A stretch of DNA of 64,000 nucleotides from an uncultured Pseudomonas sp. (GTDB taxonomy: Bacteria; Pseudomonadota; Gammaproteobacteria; Pseudomonadales; Pseudomonadaceae), in contig NZ_CAJYDW010000005.1 in the NCBI RefSeq assembly GCF_913774235.1, forward strand, positions 186,001 through 250,000, in the 5' to 3' direction. The notes under the pieces are model-generated. The model was not told where the DNA came from and searched no databases. It was given only the letters and a program-made list of their open reading frames with translations. Both the position numbers and the translations under genes were made by a program. Shown here piece after piece: positions 50,170 to 60,500 of this stretch (the first letter of the stretch is position 1; every line of letters begins with the position of its first letter).

Positions 50170-52121
50170 TTCCCGAACTCGGCCACCTCTGCCTGCTGCT
50201 GGCGCTGGCCATGGCTCTGGTGCAGGGCACCCTGCCACTGCTCGGCGCCTGGCGGGGCCAGCTCGACTGGATGCGCCTCGCACGCCCGGCCGCCTTTGGC
50301 CAGTGCCTTTTCCTGGCGCTGGCCTTCGCGGCCCTGGTCTGGGCCTTCTTGCAGGATGACTTCTCGGTGGCCTATGTGGCGGCCAATTCCAATAGTCGCC
50401 TGCCCTGGTACTACAAGGTCAGCGCCAGCTGGGGCGCCCATGAGGGCTCGCTACTGCTCTGGGCCTTGACGCTGTCGGCCTGGAGTCTGGCGGTGGCGGT
50501 CTTTTCGCGGCAGTTGCCCCAGGCCCTGCTGGCCCGGGTGCTGGGCATCCTCGGGCTGGTGGCCCTGGGTTTCCTGACCTTCCTGGTGGCCACCTCCAAT
50601 CCCTTCGCCCGGTTGCTGCCGCAATTCCCGCGGGAGGGCAATGACCTCAATCCGCTGTTGCAGGACCCTGGGCTGATCCTGCATCCGCCGATGCTCTACA
50701 TGGGCTACGTCGGCTTCTCGGTGGCCTTCGCCTTCGCCCTGGCGGCCTTGCTTGAAGGGCGCCTCGACGCGGCCTGGGCACGTTGGGCGCGGCCCTGGAC
50801 GCTGCTGGCCTGGGCCTTTCTCGGCTGCGGCATCGTGCTGGGCTCCTGGTGGGCCTACTACGAGCTGGGCTGGGGTGGCTGGTGGTTCTGGGACCCGGTG
50901 GAGAATGCCTCCTTCATGCCCTGGCTGGTGGGCACGGCGCTGCTGCATTCCCTGGCGGTGACCGAGAAGCGCGGCCTGTTCAAGGGCTGGACGGTACTGT
51001 TGGCCATCGCCGCCTTTTCGCTGAGCCTGCTGGGGACCTTCCTGGTGCGCTCGGGGGTGCTGACCTCGGTGCATGCATTCGCCAGCGATCCGAGCCGCGG
51101 GGTGTTCATCCTGGCCTTCCTGCTGTTGGTGGTGGGCGGTTCCCTGACGTTGTTCGCCTGGCGCGCGCCGGCTCTCAGCGGCGCGGCGACCTTTGGCCTG
51201 GCGTCGCGGGAAGCGCTGCTGCTGATCAACAACCTCATCCTGGTGACGGCTGCGGCGACGGTCCTGCTCGGTACTCTTTATCCGCTGATCATCGACAGCC
51301 TCACGGGCGCCAAGCTGTCGGTCGGGCCGCCATATTTCGATCTGCTGTTCGTGCCCTTGATGGCGCTGCTGATGCTGGCCCTGGGTGTCGGGGTGCTGGT
51401 GCGCTGGAAGCACAGCCCAAGTCGTTGGTTGCTTAGGTTGCTGGCGCCGATCCTGCTGGCCTGCGCGGCCTTGGCGGGCCTGGCCGCCTGGTGGCTCGAC
51501 CAGCCTCGGGCGGCTATCCTGGCGGTGCTCGCGCTGGCGGCCTGGGTCGTGCTGACCGCGCTGCGCGATGTCCTGGGCAAGACACAGGCCCTAGGCTGGC
51601 GGCGCGGCCTGCGCAGCCAGCCGCGCAGTTACTGGGGCATGCAACTGGCGCACCTGGGCTTGGCGATCCTCGCCCTGGGCGTGGTGCTGGCCAGCCAGTT
51701 GGATGTGCAGCGCGACCTGCGCCTGGCGCCGGGCGAGCACGTCGAACTCGCTGGCTATCGCTTCGGCTTCGCCGGCACCCAGCACTACGAGGGACCGAAC
51801 TTCACTGCCGAACGGGCCCTGCTGCAGGTGGAACGCGACGGCCGCGTGGTGGCGTTGCTGGCGCCGGAAAAGCGGCGCTATCTGGCGGGTGGTGCGGTCA
51901 TGACCGAAGCCGCCATCGACGCCGGCCTCACCCGCGATCTCTACGTCGCCCTGGGCGAGCCGCTCGGCGAGGGCGCCTGGGCGGTGCGCCTGCAGATCAA
52001 GCCCTTCGTCCGGCTGATCTGGCTGGGTGGCCTGCTCACCGCCCTGGGTGGCCTGCTGGCGCTGGCCGATCCGCGCTACCGGCGCCGCCGGGCGGCGCCT
52101 ATCCCTGCGGAGTCTTCCTGA
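50166..52121 (+). CDS. ccmF: Cytochrome c heme lyase subunit CcmF
   Basis: Large multi-span membrane protein of 651 residues from the ATG at 50166. It carries the WWD heme motif [19 protein letters not shown] and flanking heme histidines ([23 protein letters not shown]). With CcmH and CcmI it attaches heme to apocytochrome CXXCH. It overlaps ccmE by 4 bases and ccmG by 1 base. Confidence 0.96.
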   Translation: MIPELGHLCLLLALAMALVQGTLPLLGAWRGQLDWMRLARPAAFGQCLFLALAFAALVWAFLQDDFSVAYVAANSNSRLPWYYKVSASWGAHEGSLLLWALTLSAWSLAVAVFSRQLPQALLARVLGILGLVALGFLTFLVATSNPFARLLPQFPREGNDLNPLLQDPGLILHPPMLYMGYVGFSVAFAFALAALLEGRLDAAWARWARPWTLLAWAFLGCGIVLGSWWAYYELGWGGWWFWDPVENASFMPWLVGTALLHSLAVTEKRGLFKGWTVLLAIAAFSLSLLGTFLVRSGVLTSVHAFASDPSRGVFILAFLLLVVGGSLTLFAWRAPALSGAATFGLASREALLLINNLILVTAAATVLLGTLYPLIIDSLTGAKLSVGPPYFDLLFVPLMALLMLALGVGVLVRWKHSPSRWLLRLLAPILLACAALAGLAAWWLDQPRAAILAVLALAAWVVLTALRDVLGKTQALGWRRGLRSQPRSYWGMQLAHLGLAILALGVVLASQLDVQRDLRLAPGEHVELAGYRFGFAGTQHYEGPNFTAERALLQVERDGRVVALLAPEKRRYLAGGAVMTEAAIDAGLTRDLYVALGEPLGEGAWAVRLQIKPFVRLIWLGGLLTALGGLLALADPRYRRRRAAPIPAESS

Positions 52122-52654
52122 TGCGTCGTCGCCTGCTGCTCGGCCTACCGCTGCTGGTCTTCCTGGTACTGGCGGGTTTTCTCTACCGCGGCCTCTATCG
52201 TGACCCCCAGGCGTTGCCCTCGGCGCTGGTCGGCCAGCCGTTTCCGGTCTTTTCGCTGCCCGGCGTGCAGGACGAGCGCCTGTTCAGTCGCCAGGACCTG
52301 CTCGGCCGCCCGGCGCTGGTCAATGTCTGGGGTACCTGGTGCGTGGCCTGCCGCGAGGAGCACCCCGTATTGAATCGTCTCAAGGCCCAGGGCGTGGTCA
52401 TCCACGGCATCAACTACAAGGACGACAACGTCAGCGCCCGCCGCTGGCTGGCGGAATTCCACAATCCCTATCAGCTCGACATCCGCGACGACGAGGGGCG
52501 GCTGGGACTCGACCTGGGGGTCTATGGCGCTCCGGAGACCTTCCTGATCGACGCCCAGGGCGTGGTGCGCTATCGCCACGTCGGGGTGCTCGACCAGCGC
52601 GTCTGGGATGAGGAAGTCGGTCCGCGCTATCGCGCCCTGGTGAGCGCGCCATGA
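52121..52654 (+). CDS. ccmG: Thiol:disulfide interchange protein CcmG (DsbE)
   Basis: Membrane-tethered thioredoxin-fold protein of 177 residues, with an N-terminal helix (LLGLPLLVFLVLAGFLY) and the redox site WGTWCVACREEHP. It reduces the apocytochrome or CcmH disulfides before heme ligation. The later GAPETFLIDAQG is the family cis-proline region. Confidence 0.95.
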   Translation: MRRRLLLGLPLLVFLVLAGFLYRGLYRDPQALPSALVGQPFPVFSLPGVQDERLFSRQDLLGRPALVNVWGTWCVACREEHPVLNRLKAQGVVIHGINYKDDNVSARRWLAEFHNPYQLDIRDDEGRLGLDLGVYGAPETFLIDAQGVVRYRHVGVLDQRVWDEEVGPRYRALVSAP

Positions 52655-53103
52655 GGATCCGGCTGCTGGCACTCCTGCTGCTGGCCTGGTCGGTTCTGGC
52701 CGGTGCCGCCATCGACACCTATGGCTTTCGTGACGAGGCCGAGCGGACGCGTTTCCAGACCCTGACCCGCGAACTGCGTTGTCCCAAGTGCCAGAACCAG
52801 GACCTGGCGGATTCCAACGCGCCCATCGCCGGCGATCTGCGCCGGGAGATCCAGCGGCTGATGGCGGCTGGGCAGAGCGACGAAGAGATCATCGCCCACC
52901 TGGAGCAGCGCTATGGCGAGTTCATCCGCTATCGTCCGCCTTTCGAGGGACGCACGCTGCTGCTCTGGACCCTGCCGGCGCTGGGGCTGCTGGGTGGTGC
53001 CGGGGTGCTGCTGGTGCTGACCCGGCGGCGTCGCGTCGAACCGGCGCTCAGCCCCGCAGAGCGCGAGCGGCTGGCCGCGCTACAGCGGGAGGAGGAGCCA
53101 TGA
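52651..53103 (+). CDS. ccmH: Cytochrome c-type biogenesis protein CcmH
   Basis: Product of 150 residues with a signal sequence, redox motif LRCPKCQNQDLADSNAPIA (CXXC) and a C-terminal membrane helix (LWTLPALGLLGGAGVLLVL). It handles apocytochrome thiols in the heme lyase complex. Overlaps both neighbours by ATGA. Confidence 0.95.
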   Translation: MRIRLLALLLLAWSVLAGAAIDTYGFRDEAERTRFQTLTRELRCPKCQNQDLADSNAPIAGDLRREIQRLMAAGQSDEEIIAHLEQRYGEFIRYRPPFEGRTLLLWTLPALGLLGGAGVLLVLTRRRRVEPALSPAERERLAALQREEEP

Positions 53104-54287
53104 GCCTGACCTTCTGGGGCCAGGCCGGGTTGCTGGCGATGCTCGCCGCGCTGATCCTGCTGGTACCGCTCATGCGGGGCGCGCGAGTGGAGGGCGATAG
53201 CCGCGAGGCGATCAATCGTGCGCTCTATCGGGAGCGCCTGGCGGAAGTGCGTCGGCGTGCCGCTCAGGGCGAGCTGGATGCCCAGGCACTGGCTAGCGCC
53301 GAGGCGGAGGCCGCGCGGAGTCTGCTCGCCGACAGTCCGGTGGGTGAGCGGTCGGCTGCCCGGCGCGGCCGACGGTTTGGCCTCGCCGTCGCCCTCGCCG
53401 TGCCTGGTATGGCCCTGGGACTCTATCTGTGGCTCGGTGCCTTGCCGGCGTTGCAACTCAGCGAGCGACTCGCCACGCCGCCGCCGTCACCCCAGGCGCT
53501 GCTGAGCAATCTGGAAGAGGCCACGCGGCTGCAACCCCAGGCCGCCGACAACTGGTACCTGCTGGCCCGGGCCTATGCCGGCCTGGGACGCTACGACGCG
53601 GCGGTGGGCGCCTTCGAGCAGGTAGTGCGCCGCGATGGGCGGCGCCCGGAAGTCCTGGGTCAGTTGGCCCAGGCCCGCTTCTTCGCCGCCGGCCGCCAGC
53701 TCGATGCCCAGACCCAGGCATTGGCCGACGAGGCGCTGCAGGCCAATCCGGCCGAACCCACCACCCTGGGGTTGCTGGGCATCGCCGCCTACGAGCGTGG
53801 CGACTACGCCCAGGCGGCCGCCCGCTGGCGTCGGTTGAGCGCCGGCCTCGATCCGGCGGACCCGCTGCGCCAGGCCCTGACCGAGGGCATAGCCCGCGCC
53901 GAGCGGTCAGCCCAGGCGGCGGGGCAGGACGTGACCCCGTCCGGATTCGCCGTGGAGGTCAGCCTGGCGCCGGAAGTGGCGCGGCGGGTGCGGCCCGAGG
54001 ATAGCGTCTTCGTGTTGGCCCTGGCGGTCGACCAGCCCGGTCCGCCGCTGGCGGTCCGGCGTTTGCGAGTGGCCGACCTGCCCCAACGAGTATGGCTCGG
54101 TGACGCGGAAGCGATGCTGCCGCAACGGAAGCTCTCTGATCACCGCCAGGTACGCCCCGTGGTGGTGATCGCCCGCGGCGGCGACCCGCTCAAAGGCGAC
54201 TGGCGCCATGAGGGAGCGCCGCTGGAGCTACCGACCGCCACAGTCGGTCGAGTGCGCGTGGAAGCGGGGGATGCCACGGCGCCATGA
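53100..54287 (+). CDS. ccmI: Cytochrome c biogenesis protein CcmI (CycH)
   Basis: Product of 395 residues. Two membrane helices lie at about 7-25 and 95-120. TPR-like repeats follow (WYLLARAYAGLGRYDAAVGA, then LGLLGIAAYERGDYAQAAAR), binding apocytochrome c C-termini. A C-terminal beta domain follows from about residue 285. Last gene of the ccm operon. Confidence 0.92.
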   Translation: MSLTFWGQAGLLAMLAALILLVPLMRGARVEGDSREAINRALYRERLAEVRRRAAQGELDAQALASAEAEAARSLLADSPVGERSAARRGRRFGLAVALAVPGMALGLYLWLGALPALQLSERLATPPPSPQALLSNLEEATRLQPQAADNWYLLARAYAGLGRYDAAVGAFEQVVRRDGRRPEVLGQLAQARFFAAGRQLDAQTQALADEALQANPAEPTTLGLLGIAAYERGDYAQAAARWRRLSAGLDPADPLRQALTEGIARAERSAQAAGQDVTPSGFAVEVSLAPEVARRVRPEDSVFVLALAVDQPGPPLAVRRLRVADLPQRVWLGDAEAMLPQRKLSDHRQVRPVVVIARGGDPLKGDWRHEGAPLELPTATVGRVRVEAGDATAP

Positions 54288-54321
54288 TGCGTTAGCGAAA
54301 TCCAATCAGGACAGGGATGCC

Positions 54322-55236
54322 ATGAATACCTACCCGGTAGTGAAGACCTACGAAGAAGCCGTCGCCGTGACCCAGGCCCTCTGCGACGCCATTCGCGACA
54401 ACCCGCAGGCGCGGCGGGCAGTCCGCGAGTCCTTCTATGAGCAATTCGGCGATGCTGACAACGATGGCCTGAGCTACGGCGATTCGGAGCTGGCCTTTCT
54501 CGATTGGGAAATCCGCGCCGGGGTACTGGAGCCGGAGACCGGTAGCCACTGGTGGCGCAACGTCAACCTGAACTTCATCTATCTATCGGAACTGGCTGGC
54601 TGCCTGGCGCAGAATCAGCTACCGGGCGATCAGGCGACCTTTCCGACGCGCTGCTGGCTCGATTTCATCGCCGAGCCCACGCCGCGCCATTGGTATCGAG
54701 CCCACAATGCCTCCATCCTCGCTGGCTTCCATCTTTATGAAGACGATGCCCGGCTGGAAAACGCCATTGGCCAGGAATTTCTCAACATCACCCTCTATCG
54801 GCTGATGTTCGCCCAGGCGTTGGTGGAGGATGCGACCATCTTCGGTGAGATAGGCGCCTGGCTGGCCGATCCGCGCGGATTTTCTGTGACTTTGCTGGTG
54901 CATCTGGCGGACTTCTATCCGCCGCACTATCCGCTCACCGAGGCGGATCGTCCCATCATCGAGGGTAAGGGCAAGGGCCTCGAGGAGACGGCCGTGCGTC
55001 TGATGGATGGCTTGATTCGGCATTTCCTGCGCGAGCTGTATCAGGCAGCGGCCGCCTGGAACCAGGCGCCCGAACTGCTGAACTACCTGGACGGTAACAA
55101 ACCGGCCTATCCACCCGCCGCGGGCCACCGCGAAGCCCTCGCGGCGGCCCAGGCGGTGGCGTCACTGGAAGGCGTCCTCGCCGGGCAGGACGTCGCTGTG
55201 GCCGAGGATGGCGCGAGCGGTTTGCAGGCCGGATAG
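54322..55236 (+). CDS. Hypothetical protein (304 residues)
   Basis: No family recognised. Product of 304 residues from the ATG at 54322 after ACAGGGATGCC. The N-terminus is helical (VAVTQALCDAIRDNPQARR). An acidic DADNDGLSYGDSE stretch near residue 46 resembles, but does not exactly fit, an EF-hand calcium loop. The middle has NVNLNFIYLSELAGCLAQNQ and later LLVHLADFYPPHYPL. No signal peptide or clear membrane helix. The last 75 bases overlap, in antisense, the end of the convergent FAD-dependent gene. It follows ccmI after 34 bases but shows no link to cytochrome maturation. Confidence 0.7.
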   Translation: MNTYPVVKTYEEAVAVTQALCDAIRDNPQARRAVRESFYEQFGDADNDGLSYGDSELAFLDWEIRAGVLEPETGSHWWRNVNLNFIYLSELAGCLAQNQLPGDQATFPTRCWLDFIAEPTPRHWYRAHNASILAGFHLYEDDARLENAIGQEFLNITLYRLMFAQALVEDATIFGEIGAWLADPRGFSVTLLVHLADFYPPHYPLTEADRPIIEGKGKGLEETAVRLMDGLIRHFLRELYQAAAAWNQAPELLNYLDGNKPAYPPAAGHREALAAAQAVASLEGVLAGQDVAVAEDGASGLQAG

Positions 55237-57273
55237 GGTCGCCGACTCCACGCAGCCCATGTTGAAACCGTTGCGGATCCAATCACCGGTTAGATAGAGG
55301 TTGCTGCAGACGCTGCCATCGGTGGCCAGCCGGTGGCGGCTGCTGCCGGCCACGCTCTGCACGTAGCGTTCGCTGGGATCGACATTGGCGCGCCAGTACT
55401 GATAGTCGAAGCGCGCCACGCCACTGACGTCGGCAGGGGCCAGCAGGTACTCCCAGTGATAACCCTGGTCGGTGCCGGCATTCGGCCAGTAGTCGCGCAG
55501 GTTGCCGTTCATGAAGTCGATGAAGGCAGCGTGCACCTCCCGTGCCTGGCGCTGCGGATAATCGTTCTTCTCGCCGATGGGCGGCGCGGGTTCGGCGGCG
55601 AAGACGCCGCAGAAGTAGCTGATGTCCTGGGGTGGGGTGCCGCTCGACCAATCCTCGCGGTCCACCAGATAGCTGACGTCGGCCCAGGAATCCATCGCCT
55701 GGGCAGCGAAGCCGAGCAGCTCCGGTGCCTGGCCGCCTTTGGGCGAACCGGTCCAGCCCAGTTGCCAGACATCCCGACTCTGCCACAGCTGGACCGCCTG
55801 GGTCGCCACGGTCGCGACCTTCTGGGTCATCTGGGCGAAAGCTGGATCGAGGGCGCAGAGGCTGGGTGAGAGATCCGCCAGGCCGGCGACGGAGATGCCC
55901 AGCACCACCTCATGGAAGTCGTGACCGACTACCAGTTCCAGTTGCTCGACGCCTGCCCAGCCGCTCCAGTTGGATTCCAGATTGATGTTCTGCTCCTGCA
56001 ACTGCTGGGCGATGTCGTCCTGGATCTGGTCATAGAGCGGTGTCGACGGCCAGCAGGGCAGGCCCTTGACGTCCACCAGCGGCTGATAGGGTTCCTGCTT
56101 GAGCGGTACCTGGCGCTGGATCTGCAGACGGGTGACCCGCGGCCCGTGACCGAGGCCGTCGTCGGCGGCCTCGATGCCGGTCACCTGATGGAAGAACTGG
56201 AAATTCACCCCGCGCTTGGCCAGCACCTCGTAGTAGGGCGCGAACACCACGTCGCCCATACCCGCCTGCATGCGCCAGATGAAGGAGCCCTTGGAGGTGG
56301 TCAGCGCCAGCAGGGCGGCGCGCAGCACGGTGCCGGCCTCGACGTCGGGTTTGTCCAGGTCGCCGTCGCGATAGGCGAAGATGCCGCCATGCAGCGACTT
56401 GACCACCGCGCCATCCAGGGTAGCGGCGCTGGCGCCATGGCGCTCCAGCCAGGACAGGAAGGTTTCGTCGTTGAGCGACTCGAAGCCCTTGGCGTAGACC
56501 TCGTCATCGAGCATGCCGATGAGCACCGTGAGGCCGAAATCCATCAGCAGCCACAGCCGGTGCGCGACGACGCTGGTCTGGCGCTGTCCGTTCAGCGCCT
56601 TGGCCAGCAGACTGCGGGCTTCGCGCAACAGCCAGAGCAGCAGCGGATGGTCTTCGGCCTCGGGCAGTGCCGTGCGCGCCTTGTGCAGGTGCCGCTCCGC
56701 CTCGCCGAGCGCCAGCGCCTGGAGTTCTTCGTTGCAGTGGGCGCGCAGGCGGGCGAACAAGCCCTCGGGCGCCGTCGAGGCGCCGGTCTGCTCGGCTTCA
56801 CCCAGGCGCAGCAACCATTCGAGCAGATCGCCCAGGGCGGTCATGAACGGCTTGGGATTCCAGCCTTCGCCAGGCTTGCCGGGTAGCGCCAGGGTATCGA
56901 TGGGCCAGGTGGTCCAGTGATTCTGGAAAAGGTCGGCGAAGGCGGTGTGGGAGTGGGCGAAGAAGGCCTCGTCGAGGGTCGCCAGGGGCGCGCCGGCGGG
57001 ACGTCCGAGTTCCTCGTAGCACTGCCTCAGGCTGTGGAAGGCGTTGTAGTAGAAGCCGAACCAGACATGGATGCCGTGTTCCTCGATGCGCTGATGGTCC
57101 GCGGCGTTGCGTCCGCTGGCCCCCTTGCCGCCGAGACGCCAGCCCTGCTGGTAGAGCGTGATCTGGTAGCGATCCTGCCAATGGGGCTCGCTGGTAAGAC
57201 GAAAGGCCGCGGTAATGGCGGAGACACCGCCGCCCAGGATGGCGATCTTTCTGACGAGGGGTAGGGCTTCCAT
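55162..57273 (-). CDS. FAD-dependent amine-oxidase-like/phytoene-desaturase-like oxidoreductase
   Basis: Product of 703 residues. The N-terminal FAD-binding motif is KIAILGGGVSAITAAFRLT, followed by LYQQGWRLGGKGASGRNAA and HGIHVWFGFYYNAF, resembling the NAD(P)-binding amine-oxidase/phytoene-desaturase superfamily (GGK and H-x-F signatures). Near the C-terminus, NLYLTGDWIRNGFNMGCVES is the second FAD-contact segment. It is longer than typical desaturases (about 500) with a central helical insertion. The substrate is unknown and no carotenoid genes adjoin. It converges on, and overlaps by 75 bases, the unknown gene at 54322. Confidence 0.82.
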   Translation of the reverse strand: MEALPLVRKIAILGGGVSAITAAFRLTSEPHWQDRYQITLYQQGWRLGGKGASGRNAADHQRIEEHGIHVWFGFYYNAFHSLRQCYEELGRPAGAPLATLDEAFFAHSHTAFADLFQNHWTTWPIDTLALPGKPGEGWNPKPFMTALGDLLEWLLRLGEAEQTGASTAPEGLFARLRAHCNEELQALALGEAERHLHKARTALPEAEDHPLLLWLLREARSLLAKALNGQRQTSVVAHRLWLLMDFGLTVLIGMLDDEVYAKGFESLNDETFLSWLERHGASAATLDGAVVKSLHGGIFAYRDGDLDKPDVEAGTVLRAALLALTTSKGSFIWRMQAGMGDVVFAPYYEVLAKRGVNFQFFHQVTGIEAADDGLGHGPRVTRLQIQRQVPLKQEPYQPLVDVKGLPCWPSTPLYDQIQDDIAQQLQEQNINLESNWSGWAGVEQLELVVGHDFHEVVLGISVAGLADLSPSLCALDPAFAQMTQKVATVATQAVQLWQSRDVWQLGWTGSPKGGQAPELLGFAAQAMDSWADVSYLVDREDWSSGTPPQDISYFCGVFAAEPAPPIGEKNDYPQRQAREVHAAFIDFMNGNLRDYWPNAGTDQGYHWEYLLAPADVSGVARFDYQYWRANVDPSERYVQSVAGSSRHRLATDGSVCSNLYLTGDWIRNGFNMGCVESATLSGLQTARAILGHSDVLPGEDAFQ

Positions 57274-57520
57274 GCAGTTTGCTCCGAAGTGTGCAATTTC
57301 TTGCGCGAGTGGACGAATAGCCGGTGATGGCTAAGGTAATATCACTGTATCGAAAAGTTCCCTTGAGACTTTAGGGTCTGGCTGAAAAGTACTTGCGTAG
57401 CGGCGGGGTGACGTCCCGCGTCGGCGCGCTCGACCTTCGCCTGGCGGCTCGTCATGCAGGGCAATAGGTTACAGTTGAGGCGACGACCCGGCGGGGCGTC
57501 CCAGGATCGAGGCGAACGCG

Positions 57521-60500
57521 GTGTTGAGGATTCCAGGCTATAGCTGCAAGGCCAAGGTGAGCGAGAGTCGCCATGCGCTGATCTACCGGGGCACCCGTCT
57601 GGACGACGGTCAGCCGGTGATTCTCAAGCTGCTGGCTGCGGACTATCCCACGCCCCAGGCCCAGGCCGGATTGCGCCAGGAATTCGAGCTGACCCGCCGG
57701 GCCAGCGCCAGTGGGGCAGTGAGCGCGGCGCTGGACCTGGTCGACTACGACGGGCGCCAGGTGCTGGTGCTCGAGGACATCGGCGGTACCGATCTCGCCG
57801 CGCTGCTGGACCGGGGGCCGCTGGCCCTGGAGGATTTCTTCGACTGGGCGCTGGCCATCGTGCGCGCACTGGCGCGGCTGCACCGCCTGCGGATCGCCCA
57901 CAATGACCTCAACCCGCGCAACATCGTCTGCAATGGCGGCACCGGTACCTTGCGCCTCACCGACCTGGGGATCGCCACCGAGTTCGGCGCCGTGGGCAGC
58001 GGCGAGATCCGCCTGGAAGGCTCCCTGACCTACCTCGCGCCCGAGCAAAGTGGCCGGACCGGTCGGCACCAGGACTACCGCAGCGACTTCTACGCCCTCG
58101 GCGTGACCTTCTACGAGATGCTCTGCGGCGAGCCGCCATTCCGCGCCCAGGATCCGCTCGAACTGGTGCATGCACACCTGGCCATGCGTCCGCCGGCCCT
58201 GGCGGAGCGGGTACCGGGCATCTCCGCCGGGCTGGTGGCCGTGGTGGAAAAACTGATGGCCAAGGCCGCGGAGGAGCGCTACCAGGGCTGCTTCGGCATC
58301 CTCCGCGATCTGCAGCGTTGCCAGGCGAACTGGCAGGCCGGGCGCGACGAGGCGTTCGTGCCGGGCAGCGAAGATCCGCCCGCACGCCTGGTGATGTCGC
58401 GCTCGCTGCAAGGCCGGGCCACCGCTTTGCGCCTGCTCGACGAAGCCCTGGCGCGGGTTACCCTCGGCCAGGTCGAGGGGGTGTTCGTCCGGGGTGCCTC
58501 CGGGGTTGGCAAATCGGCCCTGATACAGGCCTTCGTGCGCCACCACGGCGAGCGGATGATCGTGGTCCACGGCAAGTTCGAGGCCCTGGGCAGCGCGGTG
58601 CCCTACAGCGCTTTGCGCCAGGCGGTGAAGGAGCTGGTCGAGCTGGGCCAGACGCTGGGCGCGGACTTCGCCGAACGTCTGCTCGGTCTGCTGGAAGGCA
58701 ATGCCGTCGTCCTCACCGATGTCTCGCCCGAATTGGCCGCCTGGCTCGGTCCCCAGCCGCCGGTGGCCGAGTTGCCGCCCCTGCAGGCCGAGCAGCGCTT
58801 CGACGATGCCGTGAGTGCCCTGTTGCTGGCCTTCGCGACGCACGACCGTCCTCTGCTGCTCTGGCTGGATGACCTGCAATGGGCGGACGCCGCTTCGCTG
58901 CGGCTGATCGAACGCCTGCTGTCGCGCCGGCATCCGGGCTCCCAGTTGCTGGTGGCGACCCTGCGCGACGAGCACCTGGCCGACAGCCCGCTGGGGCGCC
59001 TGGTGACGACGGCGCCGATTCGCAACCTGACGCTGGGACCGCTGTCCCGCGAGGACATCGAACGGCTGATCGCCGACATCCTGCCGGCTCCGGCTGCCGA
59101 CCAGGCCGCCCTGGCAGGACTCTGCCTGGACAAGACCCTGGGCAATCCCTTCTTCATCGAGCAATTGCTGCGCAGCCTGCAACAGGAAGGCCTGCTGGAA
59201 TTCGATGGCGAGCACGGCCAGTGGCACTGGGAGCTGCCACGCCTGCAGGCATTGGACGTCTATGACAACGTGGTCGACTTCATGGTTGGCAAGCTGCAGG
59301 ACCTGCCGCCGGCCACCTCGCAATTGCTGCAGTGGGCCGCCTGCCTGGGTACGGTGTTCTCCAGCGAGCGCCTCGCCGCGCTGATCGCCGAGGAACCCGC
59401 GACGATCCGTCGCCTGTGCCAAGTACTGGTCCAGGAAGGACTGCTCACCGAAGCCGGGGCCGGCGGCGACGGCGCCCCGACCTTCTTCAGCTTCCCCCAC
59501 GATCAGGTGCGCCACGCCGCCCATTCGCTGTTGCCACCCGACGAGCGCCAGCGCGTCCATCTGCGAGCGGGCCAGCTGTACCTCGCCGAAGGCGGGAAGG
59601 CGCGGCTGGAGGCGGTATCCCACCTCAACCTGGCCCTAGCGTTGATCGAGACCTCCGCCGAGCGGCTGCAACTGCTGGAGCTCAATCTGGAGGCCGCGCG
59701 CCGGACCCGGCAGGCCAATGCCTACCCGGCGGCGCTGGAGTTCCTGCGCACGGCGGTGACGCTGATCGACGAAGCCGCCTGGAGCGGACGCCATGTGCTG
59801 CTGTTCCAGCTGCATCGCGAGTGGGCGGAACTCGCCCATCTCTGCGGCGACGCCCTGGAGGCGCTGCGAATCTGCGAACTGTTGCTGCCGCGGGCGCGGA
59901 CGTCCCTCGAGGAGGCGGGCGTGCGCGCCCTGCAGATCGACCTGTTCAGCGGGCTGGGACGTTTCGCCGAGGCCCTGGCGGTGGGGGTGGCGGGCGTCCG
60001 GGCGCTGGATGAGCCCTGGCCGGAAGACCCGGCAGACATCAACCAGGCCATCGGCGCCGACAGTGCCGAGGTCGACGCCTGGCTCGCCGCGCGGTCGCCG
60101 GCGGCGCTGCTCGACCTGCCGACCATGGACGATCCGCGTGCCCAGCTGTTGATCCGGCTGCTGGGGCTGCTCTGGGGACCGGCGATCAACGTCGACCTGC
60201 CCATGAGCCTGCTGGCGGTGATGCGCATCGTCAAGCTGTCGATCCAGTACGGCAACGGCGATCTCTCACCCTTCGGCTATGCCAACTATGGGTCGCTGCT
60301 GTCGGCCTTCCACGGGCGCTACGAACTGGGCTACCAGGTCGGGCGCCTGGCCGTCGACCTGGTGGACCGCACCGGCAATCTGCCGCTGAAGTGCAAGGTC
60401 TACACCATGTTCGCGGTGACCAACAGCCCCTGGTCGAGTCCCATCGCCGATAACGTTCCCCTGTTGCGCGAGGCCCTGGCGGCTGGCCAGTGCACCGGTG

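Noticed and set aside
57452-59623. Long minus-strand open frame (723 codons) opposite the giant kinase
   Set aside because: The plus strand carries clear kinase and ATPase motifs. The opposite frame is a GC-bias artefact with arginine, glutamine and alanine-rich low complexity and no domain.
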